A stretch of 7,643 bases of DNA, taken from the NCBI GenBank assembly GCA_005789055.1, contig SYAA01000183.1:1-7643 (forward strand). The letters are read 5' to 3'. Each line of letters starts with the position of its first letter. Within the stretch, counting starts at the first letter, position 1. This DNA comes from Actinomycetota bacterium. Its GTDB lineage: Bacteria; Actinomycetota; Actinomycetes; Mycobacteriales; Mycobacteriaceae. Shown here one piece after another: positions 1-5,052 of the stretch. A model generated the notes under the pieces. It was not told the origin of the DNA. It ran no database searches and was given only the letters and a program-made list of their open reading frames with translations. Made by a program: the position numbers and the translations under genes.

Positions 1-30
1 GACCGATCCTCGATCGTTCAAGTCCGCCTC

Positions 31-37
31 GGAGAGG
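31..37 (+). promoter_or_regulatory. Shine-Dalgarno site deciding the TTG start at 45
   Basis: GGAGAGG lies 7 nt before the TTG at 45. No ATG, GTG or other TTG is in frame between the window edge and this codon. The strong site at ideal spacing makes TTG the best start. Confidence 0.7.
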
Positions 38-44
38 CGTTTGG

Positions 45-1148
45 TTGACCGTCTGGGTCATTGCCGGCCTGCTGGGTATGGCGACCGGTCTGCGGATCGG
101 ATGGGCCGTGGTGAACCACCGGTCGGTCGTCAGCACCGCGATGATCATCGCTCTGGGCAGCCTCGCTGTGGTGGCCGCGTTGAACTGGTCCCCGCTGACC
201 CTGCTCGTCGACACCGCGCTGGGCTGGCCCAACATCGCCATCGGTCTCAGTCAGGTGGCCTTGGTCGCCTCGGCCACCGGAAGCTGCGTGATGATCACCT
301 CTGTCGCCTCGACCCGGCAGCCCGAAGTGACCCGACGGCGTGCGGTCATGCAGTACTGCTTTGGGGCGCTGATTGCGACGGTGGCCCTGGCGTTCTTCCT
401 GGCCGGGGAGCGCCAGCCGGAGATGGCGCCTCCGGAATATCTGGCGCGCAATCTCGGCTCCGCGAATACGGCTCTGCACTGGCTGGTTCCCCTGCTGTAC
501 GTGTTGTTGGCCCTGACCCTGGTGTCGTGGGTCGGTATGCGCCTATCCAACCCCAGCCGCCGCGGGCGGGCGCTGTTCATTTTCACCATCGGCAGCGCCC
601 TGATCGTGGGGGCGAGCGCGTTCCTCGTGATACGCGCCGTAGGCTCCACAGCTCTTGTCAGTGTCGGGACCGCGGCGACACTGTTGGTGAGCGCCATGGC
701 CGTCGTCGCGGTTGGCTCGCTGCTACCCGCGGTCGAGGATTGGGTCGGTGCGCGACGTGAACTCCACCTGATCGGGCCGCTGCGCCGGGAGATGGCGCTC
801 CGCCACCGGGATATCGGCATCGGAGTCAGGCCCCGCGGCCCGCTGGTTTTCCGCGTGGCCGAACAACTTTCGTTGATTTCGGATGCCCTCTACCTGGAGG
901 CCATGCATCTGGAGGCCGCGCACCTGGAGGCCGGGCACCCTAAGACGCCCGAGGAGAATCCGGAACCCGGTGTCACCACATCTGAGCAGGCGCTGGCCGT
1001 CGCTCGCTGGATACACGCCGACGCGGCCGCCGCTTTTCCTGGCCGGGGGTGGCTCCGGCAGCCGTTGAGTTGCTCCGACCGGGACTGGATCTTGGAAATC
1101 GCGCGCCAGTACCGCGGCCTCGCCGCTGACAGTCGGAGTCCGAGCTGA
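45..1148 (+). CDS. MAB_1171c/DUF6545-family seven-helix membrane protein
   Basis: Integral membrane protein of 367 residues. Seven hydrophobic segments are visible at about residues 3-20, 30-47, 62-86, 101-120, 143-165, 175-197 and 203-226. A soluble C-terminal domain follows (about 230-367), with an HLIGPLRREM stretch near 241-250 and an RVAEQLSLISDAL stretch near 270-282. This layout matches the actinobacterial 'MAB_1171c family putative transporter' group (DUF6545) as I remember it; no substrate is established for that group. The frame is open to the left window edge, but the TTG at 45 is chosen because GGAGAGG lies 7 nt upstream and the residues after it begin the first membrane helix. 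The C-terminal domain contains a three-copy five-residue repeat (284-298). The gene converges on espR with 6 bp between the stops. The family is often found beside XRE-type regulators, so the pairing may be functional (inference). Transport activity is unproven. Confidence 0.8.
   Translation: MTVWVIAGLLGMATGLRIGWAVVNHRSVVSTAMIIALGSLAVVAALNWSPLTLLVDTALGWPNIAIGLSQVALVASATGSCVMITSVASTRQPEVTRRRAVMQYCFGALIATVALAFFLAGERQPEMAPPEYLARNLGSANTALHWLVPLLYVLLALTLVSWVGMRLSNPSRRGRALFIFTIGSALIVGASAFLVIRAVGSTALVSVGTAATLLVSAMAVVAVGSLLPAVEDWVGARRELHLIGPLRREMALRHRDIGIGVRPRGPLVFRVAEQLSLISDALYLEAMHLEAAHLEAGHPKTPEENPEPGVTTSEQALAVARWIHADAAAAFPGRGWLRQPLSCSDRDWILEIARQYRGLAADSRSPS
894..938 (+). repeat. Three tandem 15-bp repeats coding LEAxH
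   Basis: Three consecutive 15-bp units each begin CTGGAGGCC and encode L-E-A-(M/A/G)-H (residues 284-298 of the membrane protein). The units differ only in the last six bases, so this is an in-frame minisatellite inside the soluble domain. Adding or losing a unit would keep the reading frame. Confidence 0.85.
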
Positions 1149-1154
1149 GGCCGC

Positions 1155-1553
1155 TTAGGCGTCCAGATGCTCCCGGCGCCGCAGTTCGTCGACCTTCTCC
1201 ACGACGTCCCGTTGCGCTTCTGGCGACAGGCCGACCGTCCGGGCGGCGATCCGGCGGACGCCGTCGTCGCGCATGCTAGCCAGGAAGGTGAGTTCGGCGT
1301 CCAACTTCTCGTAGTAGGCGTCGTCGGTGAAGTACTCGGGCTTGATCCGGAAGAAGTTGGCCAGCGCGGTCATGGTTGTGGCAGACGGGTTGGTTCGGTT
1401 GCCGGACCGCAGTTGCGAGAGGTACGGCGCCGACATCGTGATGCCCTCAGCCTTGAGCGCGCCGATCACCTCTGCCGACGTGTGAGGGCCGCGGCCCGGG
1501 GGGTACACCGTTTCGAACAGCCTGTTGAGCCGGGCTGAAAATGTGGTGCTCAT
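1155..1553 (-). CDS. espR: EspR, nucleoid-associated XRE-type DNA-binding regulator
   Basis: The 132-residue protein has the same length as M. tuberculosis EspR (Rv3849) and is nearly the same through residue 70, starting MSTTFSARLNRLF. The N-terminal helix-turn-helix domain spans about residues 1-75, with the recognition segment SAPYLSQLRSGNRTNPS at 41-57. The C-terminal helical part (about 78-132), which serves dimerisation in the known structure, is more diverged. In M. tuberculosis EspR binds many loci, bridges DNA and activates espACD, which ESX-1 secretion needs. The ATG start has a GGAGG site 9 nt upstream (1563-1567). The gene is likely transcribed from its own promoter in the 381-bp upstream gap and may regulate itself. 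Here it converges with a MAB_1171c-type membrane protein gene. Identity is very secure; whether this species uses it for ESX-1 control is not visible from the window. Confidence 0.96.
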   Translation of the reverse strand: MSTTFSARLNRLFETVYPPGRGPHTSAEVIGALKAEGITMSAPYLSQLRSGNRTNPSATTMTALANFFRIKPEYFTDDAYYEKLDAELTFLASMRDDGVRRIAARTVGLSPEAQRDVVEKVDELRRREHLDA

Positions 1554-1605
1554 CGAATGTGACCTCCAGAGTGCGAACAGAAGAGCTAAATAGGTCCCCT
1601 ACGTG

Positions 1606-1612
1606 TTTGCTG
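1606..1612 (+). promoter_or_regulatory. TTTGCTG motif, possible EspR half-site
   Basis: TTTGCTG agrees with TTTGC(T/C)(G/A), the half-site I recall being reported for M. tuberculosis EspR. It lies directly downstream of the candidate espR -10 and about 54 bp before the start codon. It is one of three copies in the espR upstream gap. Confidence 0.4.
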
Positions 1613-1615
1613 ATC

Positions 1616-1644
1616 AATGTAGCGGGTCGTGAACAAAACGCCAA
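1616..1644 (-). promoter_or_regulatory. Candidate espR promoter (TTGGCG, 17 nt, TACATT)
   Basis: Read on the minus strand, a -35-like TTGGCG (1639-1644) is separated by 17 nt from TACATT (1616-1621), which fits the mycobacterial TANNNT -10 pattern. Transcription would start near 1609, giving a leader of about 55 nt before the espR ATG. One TTTGCTG motif (1606-1612) would then sit at the start point, a fitting place for autorepression. This rests on pattern match only. Confidence 0.5.
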
Positions 1645-1713
1645 GCGCAAACTCCTTCCCAAGGCCTTCGGGTTCGGTTTTGTGCGGTATCGCCGGGGGT
1701 GTTGATGGTGGGA

Positions 1714-1726
1714 CGATCCCGGATCG
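1714..1726. repeat. Perfect dyad CGATCC-C-GGATCG
   Basis: Two 6-bp arms form a perfect inverted repeat around one central base, in the gap upstream of espR. The shape suits a dimeric regulator's operator, but no cognate regulator is evident. A single such dyad can also arise by chance. Confidence 0.5.
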
Positions 1727-1869
1727 GAACCCAAAAAGCTGTGCTTAAGCTGAGAAAAGCGCGTTCGATCAGGGTGCGGGCGCCGTTTTGCGCTCCCCAT
1801 TCGCGATGCCCGGGGATGCGTCGCTATTCGTCCGCGGGGCAACCGACTTTCCCGCCCGGCCTACTGCCG

Positions 1870-1883
1870 TTTGCTGTTTGCTG
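1870..1883 (+). promoter_or_regulatory. Tandem TTTGCTG-TTTGCTG, possible EspR binding site
   Basis: Two exact TTTGCTG copies (1870-1876 and 1877-1883) abut head to tail without a spacer, about 320 bp upstream of espR. They lie close to the 3' end of the Rv3847-like gene. EspR is known to bind paired, distant half-sites and to loop DNA, so a tandem upstream site plus the promoter-proximal copy at 1606 would suit autoregulation. Binding itself is inferred. Confidence 0.4.
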
Positions 1884-1934
1884 GAAACCTTCAGGCAACC
1901 TTAAGTCTGTTATCAGGCTGGCGAGACGCTTGGT

Positions 1935-2468
1935 TCACGCGGCGAGCAGCATGGCCAGGATGGCGGTGTCCGGGTGACTGATCGGGTCCACTCCGACCCG
2001 GCTGACCATCCCGGTGACCGTGCCGTCCGCCTCTGCTTCCACCCATGCGGCGCGGTGTTCCAGGCCGAGGTGGGGAAGACCGGGCAGCAGCAGGCATCCC
2101 GATGCTGCGCCCGAGCACTCCGGAAGTGACGGGGTGGTTTCCGATGGCGGATGCAACATGATCAACGCGGGGGGTTGTTTTCCGGCGAAATATCCGGGCG
2201 CGATCGCCGTCTTGCCCACTACCGTGCCTTCGGCGAGCACCAACCCCACCGTCCCGGGATGTGGGCGTTCCGGCAACTCCTCGCGCACTCCGAAAATCGT
2301 TGTCGTGGAGAGCAGGCCAGGCAGCGATGCAACGCGCACCGCAACCATCAGCAGTTGAGCCCACTCTTTGGTGGAGTTTGGCCAGCGGCCCAAGACCACG
2401 AAGCCCTTCAGGGCACCACCGGAATGGAAGGGCGCGATCTCAACCGCACGTTCTGGATTGCTCTCCAT
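1935..2468 (-). CDS. Rv3847-like conserved hypothetical protein
   Basis: The 177-residue protein is probably cytosolic; no signal peptide or membrane helix is visible. It sits directly downstream of sodA on the same strand, as Rv3847 does in M. tuberculosis, and its length agrees with my memory of that protein. Family assignment therefore rests on position, length and composition rather than a recognised motif. Visible features are GGALKGFVVLGRWPNSTKEWAQL near 17-39, which suggests a mixed alpha/beta start, an alternating hydrophobic stretch at 73-92, and two cysteines at 118 and 125 in a Ser/Gly/Pro-rich loop. The ATG at 2468 has GGAGG 4 nt upstream (2473-2477). The 95-bp gap to sodA contains a hairpin, so co-transcription with sodA is uncertain. 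I know of no function for this family. Confidence 0.8.
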   Translation of the reverse strand: MESNPERAVEIAPFHSGGALKGFVVLGRWPNSTKEWAQLLMVAVRVASLPGLLSTTTIFGVREELPERPHPGTVGLVLAEGTVVGKTAIAPGYFAGKQPPALIMLHPPSETTPSLPECSGAASGCLLLPGLPHLGLEHRAAWVEAEADGTVTGMVSRVGVDPISHPDTAILAMLLAA

Positions 2469-2556
2469 CTCGCCTCCGCGACCGGTTCACACCCAGCATG
2501 AACTAAGCGACGGCCGGCACACAGCGCGACACGAGTGCCACGGCGAGAAAGATTCG

Positions 2557-2571
2557 TCGGCTTTCAGCCGA
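2557..2571 (-). terminator. Small hairpin over the sodA stop codon
   Basis: TCGGCT-GAA-AGCCGA forms a perfect 6-bp stem with a 3-nt loop on the minus strand. The sodA TGA stop starts at the last stem base of the left arm and runs into the loop. It is followed by a T-containing but not T-rich stretch. It could attenuate read-through into the Rv3847-like gene or protect the 3' end of the sodA mRNA. The lack of a clear U-tract keeps confidence low. Confidence 0.35.
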
Positions 2572-3187
2572 AGATGAGTCCCTTGGTTTGGGAGGTCGCT
2601 GCAGCGAAGCGATTTTGCACGTCTGCCCAATTCACCACGTTCCAGAACGCTTTGACGTAGTCGGCCTTGACGGTTTTGTACTGCAGGTAGAAAGCGTGTT
2701 CCCACATGTCCACCTGCAGAAGCGGGATAATGCCCAGTGGCACATTCGCCTGCTGGTCATAGAGTTGGAACGTGAGGAGCCGGCCGCCGAGGCTGTCGTA
2801 GCCGAGTACCGCCCAGCCCGAGCCCTGCAGGCCGTTTGCCGCTGCGGTGAACTGAGCCCGGAACTTGTCGAACGAGCCGAATGCATCGTCGATCGCGGCT
2901 GCAAGTTCGCCGGTGGGTTTGTCGCCCCCGTTGGGGGACAGGTTCTTCCACCAGATGGAATGGTTGACGTGGCCGCCGAGGTGGAAGCCGAGGTTCTTCT
3001 CGTTGAGGAAGATGGCGGAATGGTCGTCGTTCGCGCGCGCCTCCGCCAGTTTGGCGACCGCGGCGTTGGCCCCCGCCACGTATGCGGCGTGATGCTTGCT
3101 GTGGTGCAGTTCGTTGATCTCCCCTGAGATGTGGGGCTCCAGCGCCCCGTAATCCCAGTCCAATTCCGGCAAGGTGTAGTCAGCCAC
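2564..3187 (-). CDS. sodA: Superoxide dismutase, Fe/Mn family, probably Mn
   Basis: The 207-residue enzyme converts superoxide to oxygen and hydrogen peroxide. Length and sequence follow M. tuberculosis SodA (Rv3846) closely along the whole protein. The four metal ligands are present: His28, His76, Asp160 and His164, the last two in the DMWEHAFY signature (160-167). Residue 145 is Gln (LYDQQAN, 142-148), where M. tuberculosis FeSOD has His; engineering H145 to Gln in that enzyme is reported to shift metal use towards Mn, so Mn is predicted here. There is no N-terminal signal peptide, although mycobacterial SodA is known to be exported through SecA2. The start is GTG, as in M. tuberculosis, with AAGGAA 4 nt upstream. 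The hydrogen peroxide formed would need catalase or peroxidase encoded elsewhere. Upstream on the same strand lies a small membrane protein gene. Confidence 0.98.
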   Translation of the reverse strand: MADYTLPELDWDYGALEPHISGEINELHHSKHHAAYVAGANAAVAKLAEARANDDHSAIFLNEKNLGFHLGGHVNHSIWWKNLSPNGGDKPTGELAAAIDDAFGSFDKFRAQFTAAANGLQGSGWAVLGYDSLGGRLLTFQLYDQQANVPLGIIPLLQVDMWEHAFYLQYKTVKADYVKAFWNVVNWADVQNRFAAATSQTKGLIFG

Positions 3188-3309
3188 GAGATTCCTTAGT
3201 GGTTGTGCGGTGTGATCCGGGCATCACCTTGCTCTATGACCGCGCACTCCGCAAGGAGCCGTCAGCGACGTCAGGACCTCACGGGCGCGTTTCGAGCCGC
3301 TGTCCCGGT
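3188..3309 (-). promoter_or_regulatory. sodA leader with Shine-Dalgarno site and small hairpin
   Basis: AAGGAA (3192-3197, minus strand) is the ribosome site for the sodA GTG start. A short hairpin, GTGAT-N6-ATCAC (3212-3227), lies about 25-40 nt upstream of the start and could affect sodA mRNA folding. I see no convincing -35/-10 pair in this 122-bp gap, so sodA may be transcribed from here by an unusual promoter or from upstream of the small gene at 3310-3486. Confidence 0.4.
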
Positions 3310-3486
3310 TTAGAACAAGACGACGAGGGCGAGAATGCCGAGCAGAACAAGCGCGATCGCGCCCGCCCGCATGGCGGCCACCAGGTAGGACCGACTGGCT
3401 GCCGATGAGCCCACGGCCGATGATGAGGCAAGCGCCGACCATGACGACTGGGCAGCGGAGCCCGCATCGAGTGGCTGAAACGTCAT
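3310..3486 (-). CDS. Small single-pass membrane protein, 58 residues
   Basis: A short ORF encodes 58 residues from ATG (3486) to TAA (3310). Residues 1-33 are Ser/Ala-rich and polar, starting MTFQPLDAGSAAQ. A short basic stretch containing Arg32 and Arg40 follows, and residues 41-58 form a strongly hydrophobic helix ending the protein (AIALVLLGILALVVLF, 43-58). This is a C-tail-anchored layout, with the positive-inside rule suggesting a cytosolic N-terminus. AGGGGG (3492-3497) lies 5 nt before the ATG and most codons end in G or C, as in the neighbouring genes. It is on the sodA strand, 122 bp upstream of it. I do not recognise a family, and the size means it is easily missed by gene callers. 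It could take part in the oxidative stress response or in SodA export (speculation from position only). Confidence 0.65.
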   Translation of the reverse strand: MTFQPLDAGSAAQSSWSALASSSAVGSSAASRSYLVAAMRAGAIALVLLGILALVVLF

Positions 3487-3533
3487 CGCAACCCCCTGGC
3501 CTGAATGTTCAACTGACCGCCTCGGTACGGGCC

Positions 3534-3549
3534 AGTGAAATTAATCACA
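3534..3549. promoter_or_regulatory. CRP-like palindrome upstream of the small gene
   Basis: AGTGAAATTAATCACA matches the mycobacterial CRP (Rv3676-type) consensus TGTGA-N6-TCACA at nine of ten defined bases. Its GTGA/TCAC arms are perfect around an AT-rich centre. It starts 48 bp upstream of the ATG at 3486. On the minus strand it overlaps a TTGTGA (3545-3550) that is followed after 17 nt by TACCGA, a weak promoter, and it also contains TAATTT, a possible -10. Overlap with a promoter would suggest repression; neither promoter is secure. Confidence 0.5.
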
Positions 3550-3560
3550 ACGCCAGGCGA

Positions 3561-3583
3561 GATCGCGATCATAGCCCGCGATC
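3561..3583. repeat. Inverted repeat GATCGCG-N9-CGCGATC
   Basis: Perfect 7-bp arms are separated by 9 nt, upstream of the CRP-like site. The left arm also belongs to the 10-bp palindrome GATCGCGATC (3561-3570). It may be an operator or an RNA hairpin; no T-run follows on either strand, so a terminator is unlikely. Confidence 0.55.
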
Positions 3584-3754
3584 GGCCGGCCATCAATCCG
3601 TTCCGGTGGGGTCCGGGTCGGTGAGGTTCAGGTGCCGGCGCGCGCATCGGCGTGTCCACCGGTGAGTCGCGGACCGGCGGCGGGCCGTTAGCGTGCCAAC
3701 ACAATTCGCGGACTGGTTCCGAGCCTGTTGATCGGCATCGGAACCGAGGCCGGG

Positions 3755-3854
3755 TTATCCACAGACCCATAGCGCACTGTTCCGGATAAGACCTGTTCAG
3801 TGGCCAGCTGGCGATAAGACAGGGTGTGGATAGTCCTGTGGAGATTGTGGATAG
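3755..3854. promoter_or_regulatory. Cluster of four DnaA-box-like nonamers
   Basis: TTATCCACA occurs on the plus strand (3755-3763). On the minus strand there are CTATCCACA (3825-3833), ATCTCCACA (3837-3845) and CTATCCACA (3846-3854). The first, second and fourth fit the mycobacterial DnaA-box pattern (T/C)(T/C)(G/A/C)TCCACA; the third deviates at its first base. Three boxes lie within 30 bp in the same orientation. There is no dnaA or dnaN nearby, so this is not the usual oriC. It may titrate or reactivate DnaA, or place the glpQ1 operon (start 3976) under DnaA control. DnaA binding is inferred. Confidence 0.6.
3785..3820. repeat. GATAAGAC direct repeats flanking a 10-bp palindrome
   Basis: GATAAGAC occurs at 3785-3792 and 3813-3820, with the perfect palindrome GCCAGCTGGC (3803-3812) immediately before the second copy. 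The first copy is preceded by G, so GGATAA repeats the TTATCC half of a DnaA box. The block lies between the DnaA-like boxes at 3755 and 3825, giving an iteron-like arrangement. Confidence 0.6.
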
Positions 3855-3922
3855 GCCGGATTGCTGGAAGCCAATCCCGGTTCATTCGGCACTGTGTGCC
3901 ACTTTCGCACCCCTGCAGGCTG

Positions 3923-3934
3923 AGACGGTCGTCT
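3923..3934. repeat. Dyad AGACG-GT-CGTCT with nearby direct repeat
   Basis: Five-bp arms form a perfect dyad around GT. The sequence AGGCTGAGAC, which overlaps its left arm (3917-3926), recurs exactly at 3965-3974, directly before the GTG start at 3976. The dyad centre lies about 47 bp upstream of that start, a usual place for an operator of a leaderless promoter. Confidence 0.5.
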
Positions 3935-3963
3935 GGGCGCCGGGATGGCCGGCGGCGTCGCTA

Positions 3964-3969
3964 TAGGCT
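3964..3969 (+). promoter_or_regulatory. Candidate -10 of a leaderless promoter for the glpQ1 operon
   Basis: TAGGCT fits TANNNT, and the GTG start at 3976 begins 7 nt after its last base, just where transcription should start. No Shine-Dalgarno site precedes the GTG, which agrees with a leaderless mRNA, common in mycobacteria. No good -35 is visible. Confidence 0.45.
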
Positions 3970-3975
3970 GAGACC

Positions 3976-5049
3976 GTGATTCAGGTGTGTTCCCGGTGCG
4001 CCGCGCGGTGGAACGTGCGAGACACCCAACGGGTGTGGTGCCCGCGCTGCAACGGTGCCCTGCTGCCGCCGCCGCCCTCGATGGATCGGCCCCCGGCCGT
4101 TCCGGTAAACCGGGATCGGCATCGGGCCCAACGCGAGGCGGTCGAGACGCGCACGGGCTTTCGGTGGATTGCGGTTCGGCCCGGACCGCCACCGCCACCA
4201 CGGGCCCGCCGCCAGTCGCTCGGCCCGACCCCGCGCTATCAGAGTATTCCGCGCTGGGGTCTCTACGATCGTCCCGCGGCGGGTATTCCGCTGGCAGCCC
4301 AGGTGCCGCGGAAAAGCGCGTCGGACACTGCGGTGCGGGCCACCTTGCTGGCCTCGGCGGCGGTGTTCAGCCTCGCCGCACTGGTGCACATCCTGCGGTA
4401 TCTGCTGCTGCTCATCAATCGAACGACGCTCCTGCCGCCTCTGGTGGCCAACGGCATTTTGTTGATGGGCGTGCTGGCCAGCCTGGCGGCGATGGTCGCG
4501 GTCATCGTCACAGCCGCCACGATGACGTCGTGGTTGGTCGGGCGGCGTGCCGCAGTGTTCAGGTTTCTCGGCCACGACGACCCGCGATCGGAGTGGGAGT
4601 TGTGGGCCGGCTGCATGATTCCCGTCGCGAACCTTGTATGGGCACCGGTCTTTTTGATTGAGTTGGCCCGTGCCGAGCAGTCCGAAGCGCGGCTGCGCGG
4701 CCCTATCGTGATGTGGTGGGTTGCGTGGATCTTCTCCACCGCAATTTCGGCGTGGGCGATGTGGACCAGTTCGGCCACCGATGCGCAGGGGGTCGCCGAC
4801 AACACGGTGACCGTGATCATCGCCTACCTGGCAGGTTTGGCGGTTCTGCTGCTGTTGTGGCGGGTGTTCAACACCTTTGTCCGCAAGTCGGTGGAACGCC
4901 CGCTACACCGCTGGGTGATCGTCCCGGCAGATCAGGCCGACGTGGAACCCCAGAATGAATCGACTCCGGACGATCTTCCCGGTGATGTTCCCGACGATGC
5001 CGAGCTCGAACCGGATCTGCAGGCCGGGCAGCGGGAGCCGGTGGCGTAG
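3976..5049 (+). CDS. Zinc-ribbon DUF4328 membrane protein (Rv3843c-like)
   Basis: The protein has 357 residues. The N-terminus carries a zinc-ribbon pattern, C5-x2-C8-x13-C22-x2-C25. A Pro/Arg-rich linker follows (31-120, including PPPP at 31-34 and PPPPP at 71-75). Hydrophobic segments lie at about 122-147, 155-187, 209-230, 243-263 and 276-298, then an acidic tail (about 318-357). The WAGCMIPVANLVWAPVFLIE stretch (210-229) fits the signature I associate with DUF4328. In M. tuberculosis Rv3843c lies next to glpQ1 in the same way. The GTG start is chosen because it gives the complete zinc ribbon and lies 7 nt after a TANNNT -10. The glpQ1 ATG follows 3 nt after the stop, so the two are surely co-transcribed. 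The soluble zinc ribbon suggests a nucleic-acid or protein-binding sensor on a membrane anchor (inference); no biochemical function is known to me. Confidence 0.85.
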   Translation: MIQVCSRCAARWNVRDTQRVWCPRCNGALLPPPPSMDRPPAVPVNRDRHRAQREAVETRTGFRWIAVRPGPPPPPRARRQSLGPTPRYQSIPRWGLYDRPAAGIPLAAQVPRKSASDTAVRATLLASAAVFSLAALVHILRYLLLLINRTTLLPPLVANGILLMGVLASLAAMVAVIVTAATMTSWLVGRRAAVFRFLGHDDPRSEWELWAGCMIPVANLVWAPVFLIELARAEQSEARLRGPIVMWWVAWIFSTAISAWAMWTSSATDAQGVADNTVTVIIAYLAGLAVLLLLWRVFNTFVRKSVERPLHRWVIVPADQADVEPQNESTPDDLPGDVPDDAELEPDLQAGQREPVA

Positions 5050-5052
5050 TTC

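Larger units (their letters stand above)
1554..1934. other. Intergenic region upstream of espR, no gene seen
   Basis: This 381-bp gap separates espR from the Rv3847-like gene. Frames on both strands give only low-complexity or composition-driven peptides. It holds the candidate espR promoter, three TTTGCTG motifs, a CGATCC-C-GGATCG dyad (1714-1726), the palindrome GCTTAAGC (1743-1750) and short A-runs. The A-runs read as T-runs on the minus strand (1733-1737), so a weak terminator after the Rv3847-like gene is possible. In M. tuberculosis I recall a membrane protein gene, Rv3848, in this position; none is present here. Confidence 0.7.
3487..3975. other. Site-rich intergenic region between the sodA block and glpQ1 operon
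   Basis: This 489-bp gap lies between the divergent small gene/sodA block (minus) and the glpQ1 operon (plus). Frames longer than 60 codons exist but have Arg/Pro-rich compositions and no recognisable domain. The region holds the CRP-like site, a 7-bp inverted repeat, the DnaA-box cluster at 3755-3854, a 12-bp dyad at 3923-3934, a 10-bp direct repeat and a possible leaderless promoter. It is somewhat richer in A and T around 3535-3550 and 3755-3855 than the genes around it. Confidence 0.7.

Noticed and set aside
1699..1977. 92-codon plus-strand frame upstream of espR
   Set aside because: No domain, and it runs into the antisense of the Rv3847-like gene. The composition looks non-coding.
3405..3665. 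86-codon plus-strand frame opposite the small membrane protein
   Set aside because: The opposite strand has the ribosome site and a coherent hydrophobic helix; this frame has an Arg/His/Ser composition typical of antisense shadows.
3483..3770. 95-codon minus-strand frame in the intergenic region
   Set aside because: Arg/Pro-rich with no recognisable motif. It overlaps the CRP-like site, a DnaA box and the ribosome site of the small gene, which better explain the stretch.
3755..3854. Chromosomal origin oriC
   Set aside because: Although DnaA-like boxes cluster here, dnaA and dnaN, which flank oriC in mycobacteria, are absent, and there is no clear AT-rich unwinding element.
3688..3885. 65-codon minus-strand frame over the DnaA-box cluster
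   Set aside because: No family recognised. Its codons are interrupted by repeats that make more sense as protein-binding sites.
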